Source: Spirochaetales bacterium (GTDB lineage: Bacteria; Spirochaetota; Spirochaetia; DSM-16054; Sediminispirochaetaceae). Taken from it: DNA of 13,146 nt. The stretch's first letter is position 1. Every line of letters starts with the position of its first letter. Position numbers and translations under genes: made by a program. The stretch lies in NCBI GenBank assembly GCA_021767325.1, contig JAASTM010000018.1, positions 1-13,146 of the forward strand. Direction: 5' to 3'. A model generated the notes under the pieces. That model was not told the origin of the DNA. It did no database searches and saw nothing but the letters and a program-made list of their open reading frames with translations. This document shows, one piece after another, positions 6,805 to 13,146 of the stretch.

Positions 6805-9048
6805 TTAGAATCGATCGAAATCGTCATCTTCAAGTGAAATCTGTTCGGCCGGATCCACAGGCTTTATTCCGGTTTCCTTGTCCCAGTTGTTACTGCCTTT
6901 ATGTAGGTTCTCGGAACTGTTCTTGTTTTGGCGGTTTCCCGCATTTTTTGTCGAGTTCAGCCTGGACAGATGATTACCCTGCGAAAGCAAGCGCTGACCG
7001 CCTGAATAGCGGCTGTCAAGCTTGAACTGGGCTACCATGCTGCGCAGTTGCTGGGCCTGACCGGCGAGCTCTTCTGAGGCCGAAGCACTCTCCTCGGCAC
7101 TGGCGGTGCTGGACTGGGTTGCCTGGTCGATCTGATCAAGCCCCTCGGTTATCTGTTCGATCGCCTGGGCCTGTTCGCGGCTGGCCTGGGCAATCTCTTC
7201 CAGAAAATTGGCCACTTTACCCGAACCGTCGACTATTGACGAGAGCTGCTTGGCGGTCTCTTCGGCGGCGTTTGTTCCCTGCTTGATGTTGCTGACCGTT
7301 TCATCGACCATCTGGGTGGTCTCTTTTACCGAGTCTGCACTCTTCACTGCCAAATTACGCACCTCGTCGGCCACAACGGCAAAGCCCTTGCCGTACTTTC
7401 CGGCCCGGGCGGCCTCAACATTGGCGTTCAAGGCCAGAAGATTGATCTGAAATGCAATGTCATCTATCACTTTCACGACTTTGTTGATCTCATCCGATGA
7501 TGCATTGATACGCTCCATTATCTCAGAGAGCTGATTCATCTGCCGGTTTCCGTTCTCCGCATCTTCGGTGGCCTGCTTGGCAATTGAGTGGGCTTCGGTT
7601 GCATTCTCTGCATTCTGCTTCGACTGACTGTTGATCTCATTGGTGCTGCTGGTAATTTCTTCCAGACTGCTGGCCTGCTCGGTAGCCCCCTGGCTGAGAT
7701 TTTGGCTGGCCTGGGACACCTGATCGGCACCACTGTTCACCTGCTCAACCGCACTGTTGACCTGGCCGAGCAGTTCATTGAGCGAGTCCTTCATGAGAAT
7801 GAGAGAATCACCGAGGCCGTCCTTCTCGGAAGATTTTTCTATTTCTATGGAGAGATCCTTATGGGCGATCTGCTCTATTTTTTCCGCCTTATACTGCAGC
7901 GAGCGTTGCATCTCACGCAGAGCGTCCGCCAGAATTCCGACTTCATCCTTCTGGTACACATCCAGTTTCGTATGCAGGTCTCCGAGTGAGATCTCCTGCG
8001 CAAAGTTCACACCCTTCTGTAGAGCTCTTACAATTGCTAAGGTAAGGAAAAGCGCGATTATAATTGCCAGGATCACCGCCGTCACAAGACCTACTCCGAT
8101 AACCACTACCGAGTTCGAAACTGTGTCTACCGCATCGTTAGCGATTTCCTTGGTATGCTCGATACCCGCGCTGGCGGTACTCTGGGCTGCAGCGAGCACT
8201 TCGTTGGCCGCATCATCCCGCAGACCGTTCAACTCCTCCAGGCGCTGAAAGTCTTCCTTGGTCTGGAGCAGTGCCTGATAGTACCTGCCACGGGTTTCAC
8301 CGATCGTCTGCAGCTGCTCGATATTCGCCTGAAGTCTGGTTATTTCATTCAATCTCTTGGCAAGCGGTGGAATCTTATCAAGCTGGGCAATAGCCGCATC
8401 GAACTCATCGTAATTAAAATCTGCCTGGGCTTTGAAGACGAGAATGCGCGCATTGTTCGCATAATCGATCGCATCATTCAACAGGTACACCTTCTCCATC
8501 CGTTCGGACAGGGCCTGATCGCTGACATCGTTCTCCAAATCCCGTTCGAAAAACCGTCGCTGACTATCGAGGAAATCGTTGGCCTGCTGCATGTACAGTG
8601 CCGCAGACTGATCGAGTATCTGTCTCTGAGCTGCAATATCAGTAATTACTTCTGCAGTCTCATCGGCAAGTTGATCATATTCAGCAACAGACTCTTTAGC
8701 AACCTTGATGTCCTGTCTAAGCCGAACCAAGCTCTCGTGCTCATTTGCCAGTTGTTCCGCCTGATCGAGGTACGAGTTCAGTTCGGCAATATACTCCTGT
8801 CCCTGATCATAGAAGTTCTGGTCGAACTTCAGACTGTACCCGCGCATGTTGTACATTACCTGCTGTGAGTTCCGCTCGATATTGTTGGCAATATCAACTT
8901 CGGGCACATATTCGGTTGCCAGGGATACAGAATGCTCCTGAATGTCCAGCATGTTGTATACAGCCAGTCCGCCTACGATCACTACCAAGAGAATGACCAG
9001 GCCGAAACCCAATCCCATCTTCATTCCCAGTTTTAAGTTCTTTAACAT
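6805..9048 (-). CDS. Transmembrane methyl-accepting chemotaxis protein with long helical sensor
   Basis: A 747-residue chemoreceptor. TM1 is at about 11-33 and TM2 at 314-339. The 280-residue periplasmic region between them is rich in helix formers and heptad-like leucines. Its length fits a helical bimodular or double four-helix-bundle sensor rather than a Cache fold (inference). HAMP spans about 340-393 ([25 protein letters not shown]). The MCP hairpin has its tip at E545 ([12 protein letters not shown]) and [13 protein letters not shown]. From memory, the tip-to-end length aligns with E. coli Tsr without gaps, suggesting the 36-heptad class. A polar linker of about 45 residues ends DDDFDRF; the last five residues fit the aromatic-x-x-aromatic CheR/CheB tether. 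The ATG has GGGGGT (9055-9060) six bases upstream. It is second in the operon. Confidence 0.95.
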   Translation of the reverse strand: MLKNLKLGMKMGLGFGLVILLVVIVGGLAVYNMLDIQEHSVSLATEYVPEVDIANNIERNSQQVMYNMRGYSLKFDQNFYDQGQEYIAELNSYLDQAEQLANEHESLVRLRQDIKVAKESVAEYDQLADETAEVITDIAAQRQILDQSAALYMQQANDFLDSQRRFFERDLENDVSDQALSERMEKVYLLNDAIDYANNARILVFKAQADFNYDEFDAAIAQLDKIPPLAKRLNEITRLQANIEQLQTIGETRGRYYQALLQTKEDFQRLEELNGLRDDAANEVLAAAQSTASAGIEHTKEIANDAVDTVSNSVVVIGVGLVTAVILAIIIALFLTLAIVRALQKGVNFAQEISLGDLHTKLDVYQKDEVGILADALREMQRSLQYKAEKIEQIAHKDLSIEIEKSSEKDGLGDSLILMKDSLNELLGQVNSAVEQVNSGADQVSQASQNLSQGATEQASSLEEITSSTNEINSQSKQNAENATEAHSIAKQATEDAENGNRQMNQLSEIMERINASSDEINKVVKVIDDIAFQINLLALNANVEAARAGKYGKGFAVVADEVRNLAVKSADSVKETTQMVDETVSNIKQGTNAAEETAKQLSSIVDGSGKVANFLEEIAQASREQAQAIEQITEGLDQIDQATQSSTASAEESASASEELAGQAQQLRSMVAQFKLDSRYSGGQRLLSQGNHLSRLNSTKNAGNRQNKNSSENLHKGSNNWDKETGIKPVDPAEQISLEDDDFDRF

Positions 9049-9066
9049 CTGTTTACCCCCTGCACT

Positions 9067-9435
9067 TCATTGCAAAATATTGTGGTGCCGTACAATTTCT
9101 TCTACGACTAGCTCATATTCTTCGGTTTTATCAAAAAAGAGGTCGGCGCCTAAAGCCAAGCTCTTTCTGCGGATACTCCCATTGATCAAATTGGTTAAGA
9201 CCATCACAAACGGCTTGAGACGCCGGCTTTTTAGATACTCCAGCACACTGAAACCGCTGCCGTCGGGAAACTGAAGATCGAGAACAATCACTTCAAACGC
9301 ATGATTCTCGAGGCTTTCAATTGTGGAATGTAAATCTGATGAGGTGTGGAGGTCGATATCATCCCGGGATGCAGCTATCAACTCGCTCAGGTGGGATCTA
9401 ATCAAAGGAGAATCATCCGCAATTAGGATTTTCAT
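9067..9435 (-). CDS. Single-domain response regulator (CheY-like)
   Basis: A 122-residue stand-alone receiver with no output domain. It carries the acid pair D7/D8 (IADDSP), phosphoacceptor D53 (VIVLDLQFPDGSG), T81 (VLTN) and K103 (LFFDKT), so it should be phosphorylatable. I start at the ATG at 9433-9435 rather than the TTG six bases upstream: MKILIADD is a standard receiver start, and the GAG (9443-9445) is well placed for it. It is first in the chemosensory operon, 18 bases before the large receptor. It might act as the CheY-type output, as a phosphate sink, or as a partner of the HisKA_2 kinases. The sequence is not close enough to CheY for me to use that symbol. A hairpin overlaps its ribosome-binding region. 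Confidence 0.9.
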   Translation of the reverse strand: MKILIADDSPLIRSHLSELIAASRDDIDLHTSSDLHSTIESLENHAFEVIVLDLQFPDGSGFSVLEYLKSRRLKPFVMVLTNLINGSIRRKSLALGADLFFDKTEEYELVVEEIVRHHNILQ

Positions 9436-9436
9436 G

Positions 9437-9453
9437 TGCAACTCGCAGTTGCA
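9437..9453 (-). promoter_or_regulatory. Perfect hairpin over the ribosome-binding region of the response regulator
   Basis: In the minus-strand transcript, TGCAACT-GCG-AGTTGCA forms a perfect 7-bp stem with a 3-base loop. The stem ends one base before the ATG at 9435. The only purine-rich ribosome-binding candidate (GCGAG) sits in the loop and the start of the 3' arm. The structure could block or modulate translation of the first operon gene. As DNA it is also a dyad that a dimeric regulator could bind. Confidence 0.5.
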
Positions 9454-9504
9454 GTTTTCTCTGACCGCATGATAACTACTGTAAGAGGATAGAATGAATT
9501 TGTA

Positions 9505-9546
9505 TGTAACAATTATAATGATTGTTTTGTCACAATTTTCGTTACA
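9505..9546 (-). promoter_or_regulatory. Promoter/operator region of the chemosensory operon
   Basis: On the minus strand, a TATAAT -10 (complement of 9512-9517) overlaps one arm and the spacer of an inverted repeat AACAAT-N7-ATTGTT (9508-9526). Upstream of it lies the 20-bp element at 9527-9546, which contains ATTGTGACA and the small dyad TTGTCACAA. No consensus -35 occurs at 16-18 bp (GAAAAT there), suggesting activator dependence. A transcript from about 9505 would have a leader of about 70 bases ending in the hairpin at 9437-9453. The remainder of the 143-base gap (9436-9578) shows no gene and no convincing terminator for the upstream regulator. Confidence 0.4.
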
Positions 9547-9578
9547 TCGCGCCTAAATAAAGAATGCGAGGGCTTTAA

Positions 9579-10208
9579 CTAAACCAGTTTCTGCTCCATG
9601 GCATATTTGATGATCTGCTCACTGGTTTTGAATCCAGTTTTCTCATAGATCCTTCTTTTATAAGTATTTACAGTATTTACACTTAATGCCAGCTGTTCAG
9701 AAATATCCCGGATGGTTGTTCCTTTGCTGATAAGGATGAAAACCTCATATTCCCTATCCGAGAGCCTGGCGTGAACCACAGGCTTTTGAGTACCAGCCAC
9801 CTCTTCGAAGAGAACGGCGCTCACTTCGGGAGTTATGTAATGGCCCTCATGCGCAATAGCCCGAATTGCAGATACGATTTTTTCAGAGGCATTGACCTTA
9901 GTCAGATACCCGCCGGCTCCGTTTTGAATAAGACGTTTTGCCCAGCGGCTCTCAGGATGCATACTCAGCACCAGGACTGAAGTTTCAATAGATTCGTTTT
10001 TTATATCCTTCAGCAACTCCAGCCCATTCTTATCGGGCAGCTCCAAGTCCATAATCGTGATATCGACGTGACCACTTCTCAAAATGCTCATTGCCTCACT
10101 CGCACTGCCGGCCTCACCGACTACCGTAATGTCTGCTTCCATCTCGATCAGGGTTTTCAGTCCGCTGCGGAGAAGGTCGTGGTCATCTACAATTAGCACG
10201 CTGATCAT
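9579..10208 (-). CDS. NarL/FixJ-family response regulator, REC + LuxR-type HTH
   Basis: A 209-residue DNA-binding response regulator. The receiver (1-120) has D8/D9 (IVDDHD), phosphoacceptor D54 (ITIMDLELPDKNG), the S/T switch in VLVLSMHP, and the lysine of GGYLTK. A short linker leads to a LuxR/GerE helix-turn-helix: RLSDREYEVFILISKGTTIRDISEQLALSVNTVNTYKRRIYEKTGF. Phosphorylation by a partner kinase should drive dimerisation and binding. Plausible targets include the repeated ATTGTGAMA elements nearby (inference). The start MISVLIVDDH is typical, but no Shine-Dalgarno precedes it. A -10-like TATAAT lies only four bases upstream, so the message may be leaderless. It follows the GH30 gene by 42 bases without an evident terminator. 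Confidence 0.93.
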   Translation of the reverse strand: MISVLIVDDHDLLRSGLKTLIEMEADITVVGEAGSASEAMSILRSGHVDITIMDLELPDKNGLELLKDIKNESIETSVLVLSMHPESRWAKRLIQNGAGGYLTKVNASEKIVSAIRAIAHEGHYITPEVSAVLFEEVAGTQKPVVHARLSDREYEVFILISKGTTIRDISEQLALSVNTVNTYKRRIYEKTGFKTSEQIIKYAMEQKLV

Positions 10209-10212
10209 ATCT

Positions 10213-10255
10213 ATTATAGTATGCTAAAATTCATATTTTCACAATTCTTTTCACA
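10213..10255 (-). promoter_or_regulatory. Promoter and direct repeats upstream of the NarL-type regulator
   Basis: On the minus strand, a 20-bp element (complement of 10236-10255) contains two GTGAAAA copies 12 bp apart and the motif ATTGTGAAA. It matches the element upstream of the single-domain regulator at 15 of 20 positions. It is followed after 17 bp by TATAAT (complement of 10213-10218), with an overlapping CATACT just before it. The ATG begins four bases after TATAAT. The element's upstream end overlaps the GH30 stop codon, so the whole control region fits in the 42-base gap. Confidence 0.4.
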
Positions 10256-11645
10256 TTATGGTCACTATGCTGTGGGCCGGGAGCTCACAGCTCGCCGCGG
10301 CTGCCTTTGTCGAAAATGAGAGGGCGATCCGCCGGTCCTGCTCCGATTCGTTCATTATCACGATCACCACTTCACCGGCCGGAGTGAGAAAGGCTATGTG
10401 GTGCAGCCCCGCAGTTGCGGCCTCGGCACCGGAGACAGAGTCTGTACCGGCTTCGTTGGAAGCGACCCGCACCGAACCGGGGGGTACGAAGCGGCTGAAA
10501 TGGCCGATGTACCAGTATGAGCTGTTGAAGTAAACCTCCCCGGCGGCGGTGTCGGCAATGACCGGGGCATCGCAGTAGTTGCCCACATGGTTTGGACCAC
10601 CGTTTTCATCCAGCACAATGTTCCAGTCGATCCAGCCTTCCACCCAATTGCGCATATCGCCGATGATATTGCGTCCGTAACGCTCGCCGGTAAACCATTC
10701 GCCTACCTGCGGGCCGCCCTCCTGGCAGCCTTCGGTAAAGACAAGGTGCTGTGCGGGGAATGCATGGTGCAGCCGGCTCAGGTTTTCGAACTCCTCCGAT
10801 TCATACCAGTGGTGCCCCACGCCCCATACATAGCGGGCCGCCGCCTGGTCGGAGAGCACCGTGCGGGCACGCTCGAAGACCAGATCGCGGTTGTGGTCCC
10901 AGATCAGCAGCTTGAGACCGGAAAAACCGGCCCCGGTCCCGGCCCGTGTCCCGGCCCCGGTAACAGCACCTCGGAGTGCCGGTCCGAGATAGTCGCGGAC
11001 GAAGTCCCGCTCCTGCGCAGCGGAATACAGGCAGGAGTCCCAGAGCTGCTCGGCCGCCGGTTCGTTCTGCACCGTCATCGCATCGATCCGTATGCCGCGG
11101 GCGGCCATGGCCTGCACATAGCGCAGGTAGTAGTCGGCCCAGGTCTGGCGGAACTCAGGCAGCAGACTGCCCCCGCCGTTCATCCGCCCGTTGCTCTTCA
11201 TCCAGGCCGGCGGACTCCAGGGCGAAGCCAACAGGAACAGGGGGCGCCCGGCAAGTGACCCGGCCGCCTGCACGGTCGGTATGACCCAGCGCTCCTCTCG
11301 GGAGATATCGAACGACCGCAGCTGCGTGTCATACTCGTCCACGTAAGTGTAGTTTTCCAGACTGAAATCGCAGGAGTTGATGTGCAGCCGCCCCATGGTA
11401 TAGCGGTTCCCCCGGTCCGGTGCATAGTAGGCCTGCAGCACACGCCGGCGGGCCGCTTCGGGCAGCCGGTTCAGGGTATAGGCGGCCGCTTCGGTGACCG
11501 CGCCGCCGAAGCCCAGAATGGACTGGTAGCGGGCGGCAGGGTCGATTGTAATTTCACAATGCGGGGTTTCCGTGCTATCCGAAACGGGGCCGATGTGCGC
11601 GATGCGCTCACTTGTCTTTGAGCTGGTGCGGTATATCTGTAACAT
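10251..11645 (-). CDS. GH30-family glycosidase (glucosylceramidase-like), cytoplasmic
   Basis: A 464-residue retaining glycoside hydrolase. An N-terminal strand region leads to YQSILGFGGAVTEAAAY, typical of GH30, then GRLHINSCDFS, LASPWSPPAWMKSNG, and the catalytic motifs VQNEP (acid/base Glu195) and FTEGC (nucleophile Glu305). The C-terminal beta domain ends at SIVTIM. GH30 subfamily 1 members include glucosylceramidases, beta-1,6-glucanases and related beta-glucosidases; the exact substrate cannot be read from sequence. There is no signal peptide, so it should act on imported oligosaccharides. An unusual Gly/Ala/Thr insertion (TGAGTRAGTGAG, 229-240) sits in a loop after the acid/base. The Shine-Dalgarno GAGGT (11654-11658) is eight bases from the ATG. 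It follows the binding-protein gene by 105 bases, probably in one operon. By eye, GC is higher than in the kinase region. Confidence 0.93.
   Translation of the reverse strand: MLQIYRTSSKTSERIAHIGPVSDSTETPHCEITIDPAARYQSILGFGGAVTEAAAYTLNRLPEAARRRVLQAYYAPDRGNRYTMGRLHINSCDFSLENYTYVDEYDTQLRSFDISREERWVIPTVQAAGSLAGRPLFLLASPWSPPAWMKSNGRMNGGGSLLPEFRQTWADYYLRYVQAMAARGIRIDAMTVQNEPAAEQLWDSCLYSAAQERDFVRDYLGPALRGAVTGAGTRAGTGAGFSGLKLLIWDHNRDLVFERARTVLSDQAAARYVWGVGHHWYESEEFENLSRLHHAFPAQHLVFTEGCQEGGPQVGEWFTGERYGRNIIGDMRNWVEGWIDWNIVLDENGGPNHVGNYCDAPVIADTAAGEVYFNSSYWYIGHFSRFVPPGSVRVASNEAGTDSVSGAEAATAGLHHIAFLTPAGEVVIVIMNESEQDRRIALSFSTKAAAASCELPAHSIVTIM
10927..10961. repeat. GC-rich 24-bp-period repeat inside the GH30 gene
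   Basis: CCGGCCCCGGT occurs at 10927-10937 and again at 10951-10961, a 24-bp spacing. The same unit partly recurs in between (CCCGGCCCGTGTC). On the coding strand it gives the eight-residue period TGAGTRAG / TGAG. The period is a multiple of three, so copy-number change would keep the reading frame. Confidence 0.75.
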
Positions 11646-11675
11646 GCTGCTTTACCTCATACACTGAATATACGA

Positions 11676-11717
11676 AGCCCTGCGGCCAGGCTGTTCTGGG
11701 GCCTGGTTCGCAGGGCT
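11676..11717 (-). promoter_or_regulatory. Strong intercistronic hairpin between the sugar-binding protein and GH30 genes
   Basis: AGCCCTGCG (11676-11684) pairs perfectly with CGCAGGGCT (11709-11717). Inside it, CCAGGC (11686-11691) pairs with GCCTGG (11701-11706) around a nine-base loop, with a small asymmetric bulge between the stems. On the minus strand the stem is followed by TCGTATATTC, not a T-run, so a simple terminator is doubtful. In ABC-transporter operons such structures often protect the binding-protein message and lower downstream expression, which is the likely role here (inference). Confidence 0.6.
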
Positions 11718-11750
11718 CCTTTCAATAGAAATTAGGTTCTCGTTGCGGCC

Positions 11751-13034
11751 TTACTGTGCAGCGGCCAGTGAGCGGTTCCAGGTCCGGTCGAGAGTCTTGA
11801 TGATCTGATCTTTGTTGACCTGGTCGGAATAGTAGCTCTGCAGCAGCTTGGCTGTTTCATCGGTCACAGCTCCCGGCAGGGAGAGGTCGAGATAGGCGTG
11901 CCCATCCGCTACGTACTGCATGGCCTCCTCTACCCAGGGGAAGACCTGGTAATCGTGGAATTCAGCTACCGGATTGAACTTCAACTCCTCGAACAGGGCC
12001 GGCGAGTCGGTCTCGTCCAGGAGGTAGTTCAACAGCTCATATGCCATTTCCTTGTGCTCGCTGGTCGGTGATACCGCCACCGAGGTGGAAGTGGCCAGGT
12101 TGATCATAGCCGCATCCGGGTCGTTACTTACCGGCAGCGGTGCCACACCGAACTCCATATCCGGGTTTACCTTCAGGATAGATTCGGCCATCCAGGGCCC
12201 CTGTACCCACATGGCAGCTTCGCCGTTTGCGAAGGCGGTTGAACCGGCCACACTGCCGACCTCGAAGGGCCGCTCGGTACCATTGGCCATGATCAGGTCG
12301 ATTATTTCGAACACCTGGTCTACATCCGCGTAGGAGGCACTGCCGCTGTTCATGTCATCTACGAAGCCCGGATACTCCGAGTTGACCACTCCGCCGAGGG
12401 AAAGGGCCATCATCAGCTGCGGTATCCAGGATTCCTGAAAGGCCAGCAGAAAGGGCGGTACTCCGGCCGATTGGAGCTTCGCGACTACCTCTTCCATCTC
12501 AGCAATAGTTCTGGGCGGCTGCAGGTTGTGCTCGGCAAAGATCTCCTTGTTATAAAGGTATCCCCAGGCCAGGCTCTCCAAAGGCAGCGCCACCACTTTG
12601 GAGTCGTAGGTTACGGTCTTCCGCACCCCGTCGAACAGATCATCCGCAAAGGGCTGATCCGACAAATCCGACAGGTAACCGGCTTCGTAAAAAGTGGGAA
12701 TATCGGCGATGGCGTGCAGGGTGAACAGGTCCGGCGCGTCGTTCGAAGCCAGCCGGGTTTTCAGGATCTGATCGGCCTGCTCCACATTCGGCATTTCCAG
12801 TTTTATGGTCACATCGATATTGTTTTCTTCCAGCTGCTGCTGACGAAACTGTTCGAAATAGGCCTCGAACTGATCCTGAAAGCGAGGAAAGCTCATAAAA
12901 ACCTTCAACTCGACCTCTTCCGGCCCCTCCGTTTCGGCGTTTTTCTCCTGTCCGCCGGCTGCAAACGCGGGTACGGCACCCAGCATACACAGCAGAATCA
13001 GTCCTATTAAAAAGCGTTTTCCGTTTCTCTTCAT
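11751..13034 (-). CDS. ABC-type sugar-binding periplasmic protein (solute-binding family 1)
   Basis: A 427-residue exported binding protein that should capture a sugar or oligosaccharide for an ABC importer. Start: ATG at 13032-13034, with Shine-Dalgarno AAAGGAGG (13043-13050) eight bases upstream; in-frame codons further upstream have no such site. MKRNGKR, a hydrophobic core and AVPAFA-AGGQEK form a type I signal peptide, cleaved near residue 25. C16 lacks a lipobox. The mature chain has family 1 features: VELKVFMSFPRF, LASNDAPDLFTLHAIADIPTFYEAGYLSDLS, ALPLESLAWGYLYNKEIF, ANGEAAMWVQGPWMAESI and GVAPLP. It lies upstream of the GH30 gene, suggesting a glucoside substrate (inference). Permease genes, which usually follow, are absent between the two genes. 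Confidence 0.93.
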   Translation of the reverse strand: MKRNGKRFLIGLILLCMLGAVPAFAAGGQEKNAETEGPEEVELKVFMSFPRFQDQFEAYFEQFRQQQLEENNIDVTIKLEMPNVEQADQILKTRLASNDAPDLFTLHAIADIPTFYEAGYLSDLSDQPFADDLFDGVRKTVTYDSKVVALPLESLAWGYLYNKEIFAEHNLQPPRTIAEMEEVVAKLQSAGVPPFLLAFQESWIPQLMMALSLGGVVNSEYPGFVDDMNSGSASYADVDQVFEIIDLIMANGTERPFEVGSVAGSTAFANGEAAMWVQGPWMAESILKVNPDMEFGVAPLPVSNDPDAAMINLATSTSVAVSPTSEHKEMAYELLNYLLDETDSPALFEELKFNPVAEFHDYQVFPWVEEAMQYVADGHAYLDLSLPGAVTDETAKLLQSYYSDQVNKDQIIKTLDRTWNRSLAAAQ

Positions 13035-13054
13035 GGCCTTAGCCTCCTTTATTA

Positions 13055-13093
13055 GTCTATTCTCTTTATAGACCGCATAAGACCCACTGTCTT
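13055..13093 (-). promoter_or_regulatory. Promoter with overlapping dyad upstream of the sugar-binding protein gene
   Basis: On the minus strand, AAGACA (complement of 13088-13093, 4/6 to -35) is spaced 17 bp from TATAAA (complement of 13065-13070). A perfect 6-bp inverted repeat GTCTAT-N7-ATAGAC (13055-13073) covers the -10 and the likely start site, where a sugar-responsive repressor could bind. A perfect TTGACA (complement of 13095-13100) lies just upstream but has no -10 at normal spacing. I see no gene in the remaining bases to the window end. Confidence 0.4.
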
Positions 13094-13146
13094 TTGTCAA
13101 AATTAACATTGCGTATTGCACATGATTGATATCCTTACCCGCGGAG

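Noticed and set aside
8155..8868. Long plus-strand open frame (237 codons) opposite the chemoreceptor sensor domain
   Set aside because: The minus strand encodes an intact, clearly recognisable receptor across the same bases. The plus-strand peptide has no recognisable domain and I see no convincing start.
9436..9578. Flagellar sigma28 promoter for the chemosensory operon
   Set aside because: I looked for TAAA followed about 15 bp later by GCCGATAA on the minus strand and found no convincing match.
10587..11258. Plus-strand open frame of 223 codons antisense to the GH30 gene
   Set aside because: GC-rich coding DNA often leaves open antisense frames. The GH30 frame has both catalytic motifs, and the antisense product is proline/arginine/glycine-rich with no family resemblance.
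11676..11717. Rho-independent terminator after the sugar-binding protein gene
   Set aside because: The stem is strong, but no T-run follows on either strand; kept as an intercistronic hairpin.
12985..12990. Lipoprotein signal at C16 of the sugar-binding protein
   Set aside because: The residue before the cysteine is leucine rather than Gly/Ala/Ser, and a good type I cleavage site AFA follows.
13095..13100. Perfect TTGACA as the -35 of the sugar-binding protein promoter
   Set aside because: At 17 bp downstream the sequence is TGCGGT; the nearest TATAAA is 24 bp away, so AAGACA-N17-TATAAA was preferred.
13035..13121. Upstream in-frame extension of the sugar-binding protein (start near 13121)
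   Set aside because: It would put 29 extra residues before the signal peptide. The strong Shine-Dalgarno and the MKRNGKR start favour 13034, and the extension overlaps the predicted promoter.

Overview
The window looks like chromosomal DNA of a free-living, motile, saccharolytic bacterium, most plausibly a spirochaete. That guess rests on several traits: HisKA_2-type histidine kinases with multiple PAS domains, a chemoreceptor ending in an acidic aromatic tail, and periplasmic sugar-binding proteins whose mature N-termini read AEGAQE or AAGGQEK. No rRNA, tRNA, CRISPR array, transposase or phage gene is visible. Thirteen kilobases hold nine complete genes and one partial gene, almost all in signalling or carbohydrate uptake.

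Layout from left to right. Bases 1-103 (minus) are the signal peptide of a truncated, probably periplasmic protein. Bases 303-4941 (plus) hold two histidine kinases with closely related transmitter cores: a membrane CHASE-PAS-HisKA_2 kinase (613 aa) and a cytoplasmic REC-GAF-PAS-PAS-PAS-HisKA_2 kinase (892 aa). The second kinase converges on a minus-strand chemosensory operon, and their stop codons overlap in the same TTAA. Read 5'->3' on the minus strand, that operon is: single-domain response regulator (9435-9067), large transmembrane chemoreceptor (9048-6805), CheW (6780-6265), and a second MCP-like transducer without a periplasmic sensor domain (6233-4938). The gaps are only 18, 24 and 31 bases. 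No CheA, CheR or CheB is present. A NarL/FixJ-type response regulator (10208-9579) lies upstream. A cytoplasmic GH30 glycosidase (11645-10251) and an ABC-type sugar-binding protein (13034-11751) come before it on the same strand.

How the parts may work together (inference). The sugar-binding protein would deliver a glucoside, and the GH30 enzyme, which has no signal peptide, would hydrolyse it in the cytoplasm. The chemoreceptor/CheW unit would feed attractant information to a CheA encoded elsewhere. The two kinases and two response regulators would be local two-component partners. The NarL-type regulator follows GH30 by 42 bases with no visible terminator, so it may be partly co-transcribed with sugar catabolism.

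Regulatory DNA is the least ordinary part. An ATTGTGAMA motif recurs upstream of three of the four two-component genes, and its two response-regulator copies lie in a 20-bp element with 15/20 identity. The two kinase genes share an 11-bp -10 context. A perfect 7-bp hairpin covers the ribosome-binding region of the single-domain response regulator. By eye, the GH30 and binding-protein genes are clearly more GC-rich than the kinase region. I see no convincing wholly new defence or mobile system. The best candidates for novelty are the sensorless MCP-like transducer with paired cysteines and the shared regulatory elements.
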